64,000 bases of DNA. It comes from Rhizobium sp. SSA_523. GTDB lineage: Bacteria > Pseudomonadota > Alphaproteobacteria > Rhizobiales > Rhizobiaceae. Positions 27,507 to 36,080 of this stretch are shown piece by piece (the first letter of the stretch is position 1; each line of letters opens with the position of its first letter). A model generated the notes under the pieces. The model worked only from the letters and a program-made list of their open reading frames with translations, did not search any database and was not told the DNA's origin. The position numbers and the translations under genes are program-made. The stretch is from assembly GCF_030435705.1 (NCBI RefSeq), contig NZ_CP129381.1, positions 496,001 through 560,000 of the forward strand. Direction: 5' to 3'.

Positions 27507-28307
27507 ATGCCCCTTACCCTTCACGAGATGATCGACCTACGCTTCGGCTTTGCGCAGACCATGGCAAAGGAAGCCGCTGCACTCGCTCTCGATTACTTCA
27601 ACCGCCGCGAGACGCTGGTGATAGAACAGAAGCGCGATCCGCAGGATGTCGTGTCGATTGCCGATCGTGAAGTCGAGACCCTGATCCGCAAGCTCGTTGC
27701 GGACCGCTTTCCCGAAGATGGCTTTCTCGGCGAGGAATTCGGTCTGCAGGCCGGCACTTCCGGCTCGACATGGGTGGTCGACCCGATCGACGGTACCAGT
27801 CCTTTCGTGAACGGCATGCCGACCTGGTGCGTCTCCATTGCCCTCATCGTGGACGGGCAGCCGGTCATCGGGGTCATTGCAGCGCCCTGCCAGGACGAGC
27901 TCTATGCGGCGGCCACCGGCCATGGCGCTTTCCTGAACGGAAAGAAGCTGACGCTTGACGGCAGCCGCACCATCCGCAATGCCGTAACAGGCATCGGCGC
28001 CAATCATCACGTGACACCGAAGGCCGTCGCGACCATCGTCGACAATCTGCTGTCGGCGGGCGGAAACTTCATTCGCAACGGGTCAGGCGCGCTGATGCTG
28101 GCCTATGTCGCCGCTGGCCGCCTGGTCGGATACTACGAACCCTATATGCATGCCTGGGATTGTCTGGCAGGCTATTGCCTCGTTCAGGAAGCCGGCGGCT
28201 GGTATCTCGATTTCCCCACGGATGGCGACGGGCTGACCCGCGGCGCGCCGGTCCTCGCCGCAGCGCCCGGCGCCAGGGAAGACCTTCTGCGGATCGCCGG
28301 TCTCTGA
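27507..28307 (+). CDS. Inositol-monophosphatase-family phosphatase
   Basis: A 266-residue Mg2+-dependent phosphatase. Metal-binding motifs are EEFG near residue 74, DPIDGTSPF near 92-100 and WDCLAGYCLVQEAGG near 216-230. Family members dephosphorylate inositol phosphates, histidinol phosphate or related small phosphates. Its position 22 bases after an AfuABC-type importer suggests that it strips phosphate from the imported compound in the cytoplasm. Specificity cannot be set from sequence reading alone. Confidence 0.88.
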   Translation: MPLTLHEMIDLRFGFAQTMAKEAAALALDYFNRRETLVIEQKRDPQDVVSIADREVETLIRKLVADRFPEDGFLGEEFGLQAGTSGSTWVVDPIDGTSPFVNGMPTWCVSIALIVDGQPVIGVIAAPCQDELYAAATGHGAFLNGKKLTLDGSRTIRNAVTGIGANHHVTPKAVATIVDNLLSAGGNFIRNGSGALMLAYVAAGRLVGYYEPYMHAWDCLAGYCLVQEAGGWYLDFPTDGDGLTRGAPVLAAAPGAREDLLRIAGL

Positions 28308-28341
28308 CGATCGGCTTCCGGCGTGATCACACAGCAGTGGC

Positions 28342-28376
28342 CGCGGCCGCTCGGGAAAGCTGTCCCGGGGGCCGCG
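28342..28376. terminator. Possible bidirectional hairpin between convergent genes
   Basis: CGCGGCC (28342-28348) pairs with GGCCGCG (28370-28376), and an inner GGGA/TCCC can extend the fold. It lies between the convergent phosphatase and M24 genes. There is no T-run, so termination is only a suggestion. Confidence 0.35.
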
Positions 28377-28420
28377 CCTTCAGCGCCGTCTGACAGGACG
28401 CAAACCATGTCGGCAAAAAC

Positions 28421-29551
28421 CTATTTGACGAAAAGCTGCCGCTTGAAATTCGTCAGCCGTTCGAACCCCGTTTGCGTGATTGCAATGGTTTCCGACATGC
28501 CGAAGCCGCGGGCCAGGACATAGGTATGGAAAGTCTGCCCCGGCTCGAAGGTCCAGTCGCATCCCCTGGCGGCTTCGAGAGGTTCTCCGCCATTCGGCTG
28601 CAGCAGCAGGCCCACAGAATAGAAGGTCTTGTTGGTATAGGTCTCGCGCAGGCCGGCGGATAGAACGCCATCGCGATAAATGGCATCGGCCTCGCCGGCG
28701 GATACGCCCGGCTTCACCGCGCGCAGCGCCTCGTCCTGAATGGCGATGAGCGACTCGACAACCCGATGATCATCGTCGTGGACCGGGCCGATGCGGATTG
28801 GCCGCATGAACCTTGCGTGATAATGCCGGACATTCGGCGTGGTCTCGATCTGCACGATATCGCCCGGCTCCAGGATCCTGTCACTGTAGCCGCCGTGCAG
28901 ATGGAAGGCGCGCTCCCCAGAGGACATGACACCCGGGCCCGGAAGGTCGCTTCCGGCGCGGATCATGGCCGCGCAGACTTCGGCGGCCATTTCGCGCTCC
29001 GAGACGCCGGCGGCTGCCGTATCGATGGCGGCCTGCATGCCCGCTTCCGCGGCCTTGGCCGCGCGTCTCTGATAGGCGATTTCCGCCGGCGATTTGATCA
29101 GCCGCATGCGCGGCGTCAGATCGCTTTCATCCTGCCATTCAATGCCAGGAAGCGCCGTCTTCAGATAATCGTAGCGGCCCGCCGAGAGCGGCCAGGCAGA
29201 AAGCTCGATACCCACGCGCGCATGCCGGCCGAGCCGGCTTGCGATCGCATCGGCGGCCAGTTTCATCCGGTCATCGCTGTCGCTCCACATGACACGGTCG
29301 GGAAAGACGCAGGTGCTGTCGAGGTAATATTCCTCCACGTCGCGGCAGAACAGCGTCGGATCACCCTCCGCCGGAATGATGGCGAACTGCAATGTGCCGT
29401 AGGCGCGCGTGAAGTAGCCGGTGACCCAGGTCACGGTCTCGGGCAGGAAGGCGATCAGGCCGTCGAGCTGTCTGTCGCGCAGCGCTTGCTGAACGCGGGA
29501 GAGGCGAGCGAGATATTCCTCGCGATCAAACCAGTAGGCTGTCGTCACCAT
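28421..29551 (-). CDS. Creatinase-like M24-fold hydrolase
   Basis: A 376-residue protein with an N-terminal creatinase domain (LIAFLPETVTWVTGYFTRAYGT) and a C-terminal pita-bread fold. The positions that hold the metal ligands of true Xaa-Pro peptidases look different: the DxGxxxxxxxxD pair is replaced around IVQIETTPNVRHYHARFMR, and the HGIG histidine region reads FYSVGLLL. It therefore probably cleaves a C-N bond without metal, as creatinase and ectoine hydrolase do. It starts at the stop of the amidotransferase gene (TGATG), in one operon downstream of the 30303 operator. Confidence 0.8.
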   Translation of the reverse strand: MVTTAYWFDREEYLARLSRVQQALRDRQLDGLIAFLPETVTWVTGYFTRAYGTLQFAIIPAEGDPTLFCRDVEEYYLDSTCVFPDRVMWSDSDDRMKLAADAIASRLGRHARVGIELSAWPLSAGRYDYLKTALPGIEWQDESDLTPRMRLIKSPAEIAYQRRAAKAAEAGMQAAIDTAAAGVSEREMAAEVCAAMIRAGSDLPGPGVMSSGERAFHLHGGYSDRILEPGDIVQIETTPNVRHYHARFMRPIRIGPVHDDDHRVVESLIAIQDEALRAVKPGVSAGEADAIYRDGVLSAGLRETYTNKTFYSVGLLLQPNGGEPLEAARGCDWTFEPGQTFHTYVLARGFGMSETIAITQTGFERLTNFKRQLFVK

Positions 29552-30270
29552 CAGTGCATGTCCTTGCGATCGCCGTTCTGAACAAGTTCGGCAAAGCGTG
29601 TCAGCATGGTCTTTGCCTCGCCGGCTTCATGCGCCTCAGCCTTCAGGTGATCGATATCGGCGCCGTCGGCCTCCATGCGCTCGCGGTTTTCCTCGAACCA
29701 AGCAATGGCCTGTGCCTTGGTGACTTCCGGGTGACCCTGGATGCCCCAGACAGGACGGTCTCGATATCGCCAGATCTGGTTCGGGCAATCATCCGAAGAG
29801 GCCAATATCGTCATGTCGGCATGTCCGGCCCGGACTTCGTCATTGTGCCAGACAAACATATAGACGCTGTCCACCAGATCGCGTGCCAGCTGGTCGCTAC
29901 GCGCAGCCTCGGTGAGCGGCAGATGCTTGTAACCGATTTCGCAGCTGGTCCGCCGGAAGACCTGGTCGCGGCCGCAGAGCGCGGAGGCGAGGATCTGGCT
30001 GCCGAAGCAGATGCCGAGCATAGGAATGTCCAGCTCTGCCGCTTCCTGGATCAGCTCGTGCTCCTTCAGGATGAACGGGATATCCTCATAGGCGCCGTGC
30101 GGACTTCCGGAGAGGAATATGCCGTCATAGCCTTTCAGCGAAGCGGGAAACTGCCCGTCATAGGCCCAGTAACGATCCACATTGAGGCCCCAGGTTTCGA
30201 ACCTGTCATCCAGTTTGGCAACCGACTGAAACTTCCGCCCGTTGCCAAGATAAAGAAGGCGTCCTGCCAT
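29551..30270 (-). CDS. Class I glutamine amidotransferase-like protein
   Basis: A 239-residue stand-alone class I amidotransferase domain. The nucleophile cysteine is in MLGICFGSQILA near residue 92, and the His-Glu pair in GIQGHPEV near 184. The ATG at 30270 has a GGGGA ribosome binding site. There is no fused synthetase domain, so it could be a gamma-glutamyl hydrolase-like enzyme or the glutaminase half of an unidentified pair. It is first gene of a two-gene operon, divergent from pxpA across a GntR-type operator. Confidence 0.82.
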   Translation of the reverse strand: MAGRLLYLGNGRKFQSVAKLDDRFETWGLNVDRYWAYDGQFPASLKGYDGIFLSGSPHGAYEDIPFILKEHELIQEAAELDIPMLGICFGSQILASALCGRDQVFRRTSCEIGYKHLPLTEAARSDQLARDLVDSVYMFVWHNDEVRAGHADMTILASSDDCPNQIWRYRDRPVWGIQGHPEVTKAQAIAWFEENRERMEADGADIDHLKAEAHEAGEAKTMLTRFAELVQNGDRKDMH

Positions 30271-30302
30271 GATTATCCCCGCTTCACTAGTTTGCACACC
30301 GT

Positions 30303-30312
30303 TGGTATACCA
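30303..30312. promoter_or_regulatory. GntR/FCD-type operator between amidotransferase and pxpA
   Basis: TGGTATACCA is a perfect palindrome within the longer GTTGGTATACCATTGG. The same core lies in the regulator's own divergent promoter at 36014-36025. Its position 33 bases before the amidotransferase start and 83 bases before pxpA suggests joint control of both directions by the GntR protein at 35189-35848. Confidence 0.7.
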
Positions 30313-30394
30313 TTGGTCTTCAGCGTGCAACGGAGAATCTGTGACGGGCAGCCGACGGCCTGCTATTGGCAGAACAATCTTGTGAGGGAGCATC

Positions 30395-31177
30395 ATGCGG
30401 ATCGATCTCAATTCCGACCTCGGCGAAGGCTTCGGTCCCTGGAGCATGGGCGACGACGCCGCCATGCTCGACGTCGTGAGCACAGCCAATATCGCCTGCG
30501 GTTTCCACGCCGGAGATCCCGATACGATGCGCAGGACCCTGAAACTGGCAAAGGCGAGGGGCGTGGCGGTGGGCGCCCATCCGGGCTACCAGGATCTGAT
30601 CGGCTTTGGTCGCCGGCGTATCCCGGGACTGACGGAAACGGAGGTGGAATCGCTTGTGGCCTACCAGATCGGGGCGATGGCCGCCCTGTGTGCGCTTGAA
30701 GGTCATCCGATGACGCATGTGAAGACGCATGGCGCGCTCGGCAATGTCTGCGCCGACGATGACGCCATGGCGCTTGCGGTGGGGCGGGCCATCCGCGCCG
30801 TCGATCGCAACCTGGCATTCATGGTCATGCCGGGAACGGCCACAGCGCGCGCAGCCGACAGGCTCGGCCTGACGCCCATCAACGAGATCTATGCCGACCG
30901 TACCTATGCCGATACGTTCAACCTGTCGCCGCGAACCGAACCCGGCGCGGTCCTGCATGATGCGGATCTCGTTGTTGCGCGCGTCCTGACCATGGTGCGC
31001 GAAAACTGCCTCACCTCCACCAGCGGGCGGCGGCTTTCCGTGCCGATCGGATCGGTCTGCGTCCATGGCGATACGCCGGGCGCGGTGGCGATGGCTCGCC
31101 GCTTGCGGCAAGGGTTGGAGGCGTCCGGCTGGACAATCGGCTCGTCGGTCGTGCCCGGGCCCGAGCCGGGCCGGTGA
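30395..31177 (+). CDS. pxpA: 5-oxoprolinase subunit PxpA (LamB/YcsF family)
   Basis: A 260-residue protein opening MRIDLNSDLGEGFGPW, then IACGFHAGDPDTM near residue 32, VGAHPGYQD near 58 and HVKTHGAL near 108: the conserved stretches of the LamB/YcsF family. PxpA works with PxpB and PxpC to hydrolyse 5-oxoproline to glutamate with ATP. Here pxpA is convergent with pxpC and pxpB rather than in one operon with them, but all three are within 2.5 kb. Confidence 0.93.
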   Translation: MRIDLNSDLGEGFGPWSMGDDAAMLDVVSTANIACGFHAGDPDTMRRTLKLAKARGVAVGAHPGYQDLIGFGRRRIPGLTETEVESLVAYQIGAMAALCALEGHPMTHVKTHGALGNVCADDDAMALAVGRAIRAVDRNLAFMVMPGTATARAADRLGLTPINEIYADRTYADTFNLSPRTEPGAVLHDADLVVARVLTMVRENCLTSTSGRRLSVPIGSVCVHGDTPGAVAMARRLRQGLEASGWTIGSSVVPGPEPGR

Positions 31178-31190
31178 CACGGCCACCGCG

Positions 31191-32141
31191 TCACCCCGGA
31201 TCTCGCTCAATGGTATCGAGGACATCCGCCAGGCGATCTTGTGCATCCAGAAGAAGATCTTCGGCGGCATCGGCACTTATGCGCCGGAACCGGAATTTCT
31301 GTCCGTTGGGCATCTGCGCCAGGCGCAAGAGATCGGCCGAGGCAATGGTCGCAATCTTCGGATAGCCCCCGGTGGTCTGTCCGTCGGCCGTCAGTACGAT
31401 GGGTTTGCCGGAGCCGGGCACCTGGATGGATCCGGCGAGGGTCGCGTCCGATACGATGTCATGGCCCTTGAAGGCGCAGATCTGCGGTCCCTCCAAAACC
31501 ATGGCCATCCGGTCGCGCGCCGGTGTCGGGGAAAAGGGGCGGCTCAGCAGGCTGCTCCATGTCGATGCATCGAAATAATCGTCCTGTGGTCCGGCAATGA
31601 TGCGGATCGGCGCCTGGCTGCGAAGATACGGGCTGCCTAGTCGTTTCGGTGCCATATCCTTGCCGTGTCCGAGCGGAAGGAGGTCGCCTGCGGCCAGCAC
31701 GCGCCCGCCCAGCCCGCCGACGCCTGTGCGCAGATGGGTGGAGCGGCTGCCGAGCACGGGCTCGGTCACGATCCCTCCCGAGATTGCCAGATAGCCCCAG
31801 ACGGCGCCCTCAAGCGCGCCGACGGTCAGCGTCTCGCCGCGGCGCAGCACATGGCTTTCCCAACAGGTACGCGGTTGGCCGTCGATATCGATGGCACAGC
31901 GGCCTCCGGTCACGGCGAAGAGGCAATCCCGTTCGACCTTGAACACGCCGCCGACCAGCGCGAATTCCAGGCATGCGTCTGCCTCCCTATTGCCAACCAG
32001 CCGATTGGCGATCCTCTGGGAGTCGCGGTCAACAGGTCCGGATGGAGAGAGACCGAAGGATCGATAGCCGTGGCGTCCACCGTCCTGAATGGTTACCAGC
32101 GGGCCACAGCGCAGGATCGAGAGGCAATTTGCAGGCATCAT
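31191..32141 (-). CDS. pxpC: 5-oxoprolinase subunit PxpC (KipA, biotin-dependent carboxyltransferase family)
   Basis: A 316-residue protein with the family start CGPLVTIQDGGRHGYRSFGLSPSGPVDRDS and later SRSTHLRTGVGGLGGR. It pairs with PxpB as the KipAI complex, the catalytic partner of PxpA. The start at 32141 overlaps the pxpB stop by four bases (ATGA), so the two are co-translated. Confidence 0.93.
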   Translation of the reverse strand: MMPANCLSILRCGPLVTIQDGGRHGYRSFGLSPSGPVDRDSQRIANRLVGNREADACLEFALVGGVFKVERDCLFAVTGGRCAIDIDGQPRTCWESHVLRRGETLTVGALEGAVWGYLAISGGIVTEPVLGSRSTHLRTGVGGLGGRVLAAGDLLPLGHGKDMAPKRLGSPYLRSQAPIRIIAGPQDDYFDASTWSSLLSRPFSPTPARDRMAMVLEGPQICAFKGHDIVSDATLAGSIQVPGSGKPIVLTADGQTTGGYPKIATIASADLLRLAQMPNGQKFRFRRISADAAEDLLLDAQDRLADVLDTIERDPG

Positions 32142-32881
32142 GTGGCATCCCTGCCGGTCAGCGGCTCAAGCGTGAAATCGCTTGATCCGGCCGAGGCGTC
32201 CAGCGCGGCTGCCTCATCCGCCTCGATCGCGCGGAAGCGGATCCGGTCCCCGGCTTTCAGCAAGAACGGATCGCGCCGAAGCGGGTTGAAGAGCCTGTAG
32301 GGCGTGCGCCCGAGGAAGCGCCAGCCGCTGGGGCCGGGCACGGAATTGATGCTGGTCTGGCGGCCGCCAATGCCGATGGCGCCGGCCTCGATCCTCTGGC
32401 GCGGAACGGCCAGGCGCGGCGTGTGCAGTGTCTCGGCAAGACCGCCGAGATAGGCAAAGCCGGGCGCGAAGCCGATCATGTAGACACGATATTCCGCCGC
32501 GAGATGGAGATCGATGACCGCTTCCACGGAGAGCTGCTTCATCTCGGCAAGCTCCCGCAGGTCGGCCGCATGCGCGCCGCCATAATGAACCGGAAACGAG
32601 AACAGGCGACCGGGCGGTACGATGCCTGTCTCCTCCTGCTGAACGCGACGAAGGAGCTCGAGGCCGAGCGCGTTCCCGCGGATCTGCCGGGGATCGTAGA
32701 TGACGGTGAGGGAGCGATAGGTCGGGATCGTCTCGCAGGTGCCGGGTAAGGGAGCCTGGGCAAGCGATCGATCGAGGGCCAGAACCTGGCGGTTTGCCGC
32801 CTCGCTGACGGTATCGGAGAATTCGATTGCGAGGGCCTGGTCGCCGCTTCGGACGATGCGCGGATATATCGTCGTCGTCAC
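32138..32881 (-). CDS. pxpB: 5-oxoprolinase subunit PxpB (KipI family)
   Basis: A 247-residue protein carrying the diagnostic GFAPGFAYLGGL near residue 142, VPRQRIEAGAIGIGGRQTSI and GPSGWRFLGRTP near 190. The start is a GTG at 32881 with AGGA just upstream. It forms the PxpB-PxpC pair and lies 8 bases after a D-2-hydroxyacid dehydrogenase gene, in an operon that also includes an M20 amidohydrolase and the GntR regulator. Confidence 0.92.
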   Translation of the reverse strand: MTTTIYPRIVRSGDQALAIEFSDTVSEAANRQVLALDRSLAQAPLPGTCETIPTYRSLTVIYDPRQIRGNALGLELLRRVQQEETGIVPPGRLFSFPVHYGGAHAADLRELAEMKQLSVEAVIDLHLAAEYRVYMIGFAPGFAYLGGLAETLHTPRLAVPRQRIEAGAIGIGGRQTSINSVPGPSGWRFLGRTPYRLFNPLRRDPFLLKAGDRIRFRAIEADEAAALDASAGSSDFTLEPLTGRDAT

Positions 32882-32889
32882 GTCCTGAT

Positions 32890-33852
32890 CTAGTCCTTTC
32901 GCAGCGCGCCGGTCCGCTGCAATTGCGCCAGAACCTTGTCTGCCACGAGAAGCCCGGTCCGTTCCAGTGCCTCCTGCGTCGAGCCGCCAATATGCGGCGT
33001 CAGGATGAGGTTCGGGCAGGACAGCAGCGGATGGTCGCGGACGACAGGCTCGACGGCGAGAACGTCGAGCGCCGCACCGGCGATCACGCCGGCGGACAGC
33101 GCGTCGGCGAGCGCCGCCTCGTCCACAAGCGCGCCGCGCGCCGTATTGATGAGAAATCCGTCTGGCCCGAGCAAAGCGAGGCGGTGGCAATCGATCACCG
33201 GCAGCGTGTCGGGAATGCCGTGCAGCGACAGGATGTCGGACCAGCGGCACAGAGCGTCGATATCCGGCATGACGGTCAGTCCCGCCTGTTCCAGGCGATC
33301 CTTATCGGCGAAGCGGGAAAAGACGGCGACTTCCATGCCGATCGCCTGGGCGATTTGCGCGACGCGGCCGGATATATTGCCATAGCCGAGAAGCCCGAGC
33401 CGCCGCGCGGACAGCTCGACCGTTCGATGCTCCTGGCGAAAGCGGTCATTGCCACGGCGCGCCGCCCCGTCGGCCGCGATCAACCGGCGCGCGCAGCCGA
33501 GCATCAGGGCGATCGTCAGTTCTGCAACCGATTGGGCATTGGCGCCAGGCGTATTGACCAGCGCGATCTCGCGCTGTGCCAGCAATGGCTTGTCGACTTT
33601 CTCCGTGCCGGTCCCGTGGACGCCGACGACCGACAGATGTGGCGCGGCCTCGATCTCGCGGCCGGACAATCCATGATTTCGGGTGATCACGGCGCGAGCG
33701 AAGGCGAGGTGCGGGCGCAGCGTCTCGAAAGCCGTGTCCCTCGCGACATGGACGCGAAGACCGGCCTCGATCAGACGCGCGACGGCAACGTCCGCAATCG
33801 GCTGGATGATCAGGCAGTCACAGGGCTGATCCGTCATGAGATGCGGTTTCAC
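32890..33852 (-). CDS. D-2-hydroxyacid dehydrogenase family NAD-dependent oxidoreductase
   Basis: A 320-residue dehydrogenase. The Rossmann motif LGLLGYGNISGRVAQIAQAIG is near residue 150, the catalytic arginine region NTARGAL near 232, DVLAVEP near 258 and the proton-relay histidine in TPHIGGST near 285. A GTG start at 33852 overlaps the M20 stop (GTGA); an ATG at 33837 is an alternative. It reduces or oxidises a 2-keto/2-hydroxy acid, presumably an intermediate of the compound degraded by this cluster. Confidence 0.85.
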   Translation of the reverse strand: MKPHLMTDQPCDCLIIQPIADVAVARLIEAGLRVHVARDTAFETLRPHLAFARAVITRNHGLSGREIEAAPHLSVVGVHGTGTEKVDKPLLAQREIALVNTPGANAQSVAELTIALMLGCARRLIAADGAARRGNDRFRQEHRTVELSARRLGLLGYGNISGRVAQIAQAIGMEVAVFSRFADKDRLEQAGLTVMPDIDALCRWSDILSLHGIPDTLPVIDCHRLALLGPDGFLINTARGALVDEAALADALSAGVIAGAALDVLAVEPVVRDHPLLSCPNLILTPHIGGSTQEALERTGLLVADKVLAQLQRTGALRKD

Positions 33853-35192
33853 CCTCTGTCCGGAGGATCGAGGCAGAGGGCGGAAGCGAGCCTGGCGGCA
33901 TCGGCGAAATCCGACATATCCATATGCTCCTGCGGATTATGACTGCCATGGGCATTGCGAATGAAGATCATGCCGGTCGCGACGCCTTTGCCGGCGAAGA
34001 CGGCAGCGTCATGGCCTGCGCCGCAGGCCATCAACTGCGTGGGAATGCCAAGCCGCTCCGCATGCTCCGCCAGCGCCTGAACGAGACGAAGATCCATCTT
34101 TGCCGCTGTGCTCCCAGTCAGGCGGCCAAGCTCGAACCGAACCCGGTGATCGGCCTCGATGCGACGCACGGACCGGTCCAGGATGTCCTGCATCTGATCG
34201 AGCGTTTCCCGCTCCTGACTGCGAATGTCGACGGAAAAGTTCAGCCGTCCGGCAATCTTGCTGAACGCCGCCTCGGCGGGGTCGGTGGAGAATTGGCCGA
34301 AGGTGACGACGAGATCCTGTCCTTCCGCCTCCAGCCTGCTCCAGTGCTCGTCGAGATCGCTCACCAGGACGGCAGCGGCCCGCACGCAATCCTGCCGATA
34401 TTCACGCGGTGTTGCGCCCGAATGCGCATAAACGCCGAGGCACCGCGCCTCGCGATAACGGAACGAGCCGCGAATGCCGGTGACGATGCCGACTGGAAGC
34501 CCCCTTTCGATGAGGACCGGCCCCTGCTCGATGTGCGGTTCCAGGAAAAGCGCGATGCGGTCAGGATCAAGAAAGGCTTTGCCTGCCCGCAAGGCGGCCG
34601 TGTCACCGCCCGCCGCATCGATGGCCGCACCAAGCGAGACCTGATCGGAGGAGCGCTTGACGTGATCCAGTTCATCGGCGCCGAGCAGGCCGAAGGCGCC
34701 GCGGCTGCCGATATAGGAGGCGCCGAACCATGTGCTTTCTTCCGCTCGTATCACCATGACCGTCACATCGCGCAGCGGGCGAATGCCGGCCTTCACATAG
34801 CCTGCGACGACTGCAAGGCCCAGCAATACGCCTGCCGCGCCATCGAAATTTCCCCCGAGTGGCACTGAATCGATATGCGATCCGATGATCACCCCAGGCC
34901 CTTCCTCGCGGCCCTTCATGGTGAGGTAAAGATTGCAGGCCATGTCCATGGCAATGTCGAGGCCGAGCTTCTTGGCCTCGCGCCGCACCATGTCATGGGC
35001 GATCTGCTCTCCCAGACCGTAAGATGCCCGGGTAATGCCGCGATCTGTGCCAGTGCGCTGCCGCAATTCGGCGAACAGCCGTTCCGCAAGGGCGATGTCT
35101 GCCGGGGCTGGATCTGCGGCGGCAGGGTTTGCCGAAGCGGCCTCTGTCGAGGGAGCCTGATGCCCACGCATGCTTTTCGTTGCCATGCTCAT
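33849..35192 (-). CDS. M20-family N-carbamoylase/allantoate-amidohydrolase-type enzyme
   Basis: A 447-residue binuclear-metal amidohydrolase. IGSHIDSVPLGGNFDGAAGVL near residue 98-118 and IRAEESTWFGASYIGSRG near 150 are the signatures of the hydantoinase/carbamoylase branch of M20. Later stretches include EPHIEQGPVLIERGLPVGIVTGIRG and CGAGHDAAVFA. Members remove a carbamoyl or ureido group from N-carbamoyl amino acids, allantoate or ureidoglycine-type compounds. Its start overlaps the GntR stop by four bases, tying it to that regulator. Confidence 0.88.
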   Translation of the reverse strand: MSMATKSMRGHQAPSTEAASANPAAADPAPADIALAERLFAELRQRTGTDRGITRASYGLGEQIAHDMVRREAKKLGLDIAMDMACNLYLTMKGREEGPGVIIGSHIDSVPLGGNFDGAAGVLLGLAVVAGYVKAGIRPLRDVTVMVIRAEESTWFGASYIGSRGAFGLLGADELDHVKRSSDQVSLGAAIDAAGGDTAALRAGKAFLDPDRIALFLEPHIEQGPVLIERGLPVGIVTGIRGSFRYREARCLGVYAHSGATPREYRQDCVRAAAVLVSDLDEHWSRLEAEGQDLVVTFGQFSTDPAEAAFSKIAGRLNFSVDIRSQERETLDQMQDILDRSVRRIEADHRVRFELGRLTGSTAAKMDLRLVQALAEHAERLGIPTQLMACGAGHDAAVFAGKGVATGMIFIRNAHGSHNPQEHMDMSDFADAARLASALCLDPPDRG

Positions 35193-35848
35193 GCGCGCGT
35201 CAGCCTGCGGATGATGCTTTCGCGTACATTGTCGATATGTTGCCGCATCAGCTCGGCCGCCTCGTCCGACCGGCCGGTCCGCAGGGCCTCGACGATCGCC
35301 AAATGCTCCCGGCAGGTTGCCTCCTGCCGCTCCGGGACACTTCGAAGGTCGAAGATCTGTGTCTGACGGCGCAGGGTCCGGATGATCTGCGCCAATTGCG
35401 GATTGCCCGCCGCATCGCCGATGCCGTCATGCAGCTGGTCGTCGACGCCGCGCACGAGGCTGCGCTCGGGCTTGCGATCCCCGCTTCGGGCAAACTCGAT
35501 CAGGCTGTTCAGGTCCTGCGTCAGCCGGTCCAGAAGGTCTGGCGGCATGCGTCCGGCCGCAAGCCTTGCAGCTTCCGGCTCGAGCAGCTGGCGGATCTGC
35601 AGCGCATCCATGTAATCCTCGATCCGCATCTGCTTGACCTGCAGGCCGCGACTTCCCTGGCGGATGAGCAGGCCTTCCCCTTCGAGCATCAGCAGAGCAT
35701 CGCGGATCGGCGTCCGCGACATGCTCAAGGTTTCGGCGATGCGCCGCTCGGTGATCATCGCGCCAGGAGAGGCCTGTCCGGAAAGGATCAGGTTCAGGAT
35801 CTGCTCGTAGGCCTGCAGCGCCAGCCGCTTGTCGGTCTCAATCAGCAT
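35189..35848 (-). CDS. GntR/FCD-family transcriptional regulator
   Basis: A 219-residue regulator: a winged helix near residues 10-75 (ITERRIAETLSMSRTPIRDALLMLEGEGLL) and a helical FCD sensor domain with the usual DxxxH-type metal histidines (DQLHD, EHLAIVEAL). The ATG at 35848 follows GGAAC; a longer frame up to 35908 has no clear binding site. It heads the operon M20-dehydrogenase-pxpB-pxpC and is divergent from the M24-Dpp operon. The two TTGGTATACC palindromes at 30303 and 36014 are its probable operators. Confidence 0.9.
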   Translation of the reverse strand: MLIETDKRLALQAYEQILNLILSGQASPGAMITERRIAETLSMSRTPIRDALLMLEGEGLLIRQGSRGLQVKQMRIEDYMDALQIRQLLEPEAARLAAGRMPPDLLDRLTQDLNSLIEFARSGDRKPERSLVRGVDDQLHDGIGDAAGNPQLAQIIRTLRRQTQIFDLRSVPERQEATCREHLAIVEALRTGRSDEAAELMRQHIDNVRESIIRRLTRA

Positions 35849-36006
35849 AATAGTTCCGTTTTCCCTCCCGGTCTGGCGTCGCCGGCGGACAGAGTCGTTT
35901 GGTGCCACATGAGGCGCCGGTTGTCATCACAATGCGCATACCCGCGATGGTGCAGGGGCGTTGCAGGCATCGGACGAAGCATCACGAAATATTTGTATTC
36001 CGCTGG

Positions 36007-36035
36007 TTGACGGTTGGTATACCAATCCGTAGGGT
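36007..36035 (+). promoter_or_regulatory. Promoter of the M24-Dpp importer operon
   Basis: TTGACG (36007-36012) and TAGGGT (36030-36035) are 17 bases apart, and the TTGGTATACCAA palindrome fills the spacer. Transcription would start near 36042, about 40 bases before the first gene. Confidence 0.55.
36014..36025. promoter_or_regulatory. GntR/FCD-type operator in the divergent gntR/M24 promoter
   Basis: TTGGTATACCAA is a perfect 12-base palindrome, extended by flanking ACGG and CCGT arms. It overlaps the predicted plus-strand promoter spacer and shares its core with the 30303 site. Repression of the importer and autoregulation of gntR are the simplest reading. Confidence 0.72.
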
Positions 36036-36080
36036 GATGCAACACCAAGCTTGATCGCCACGACAGATGAGGACAAAGCA

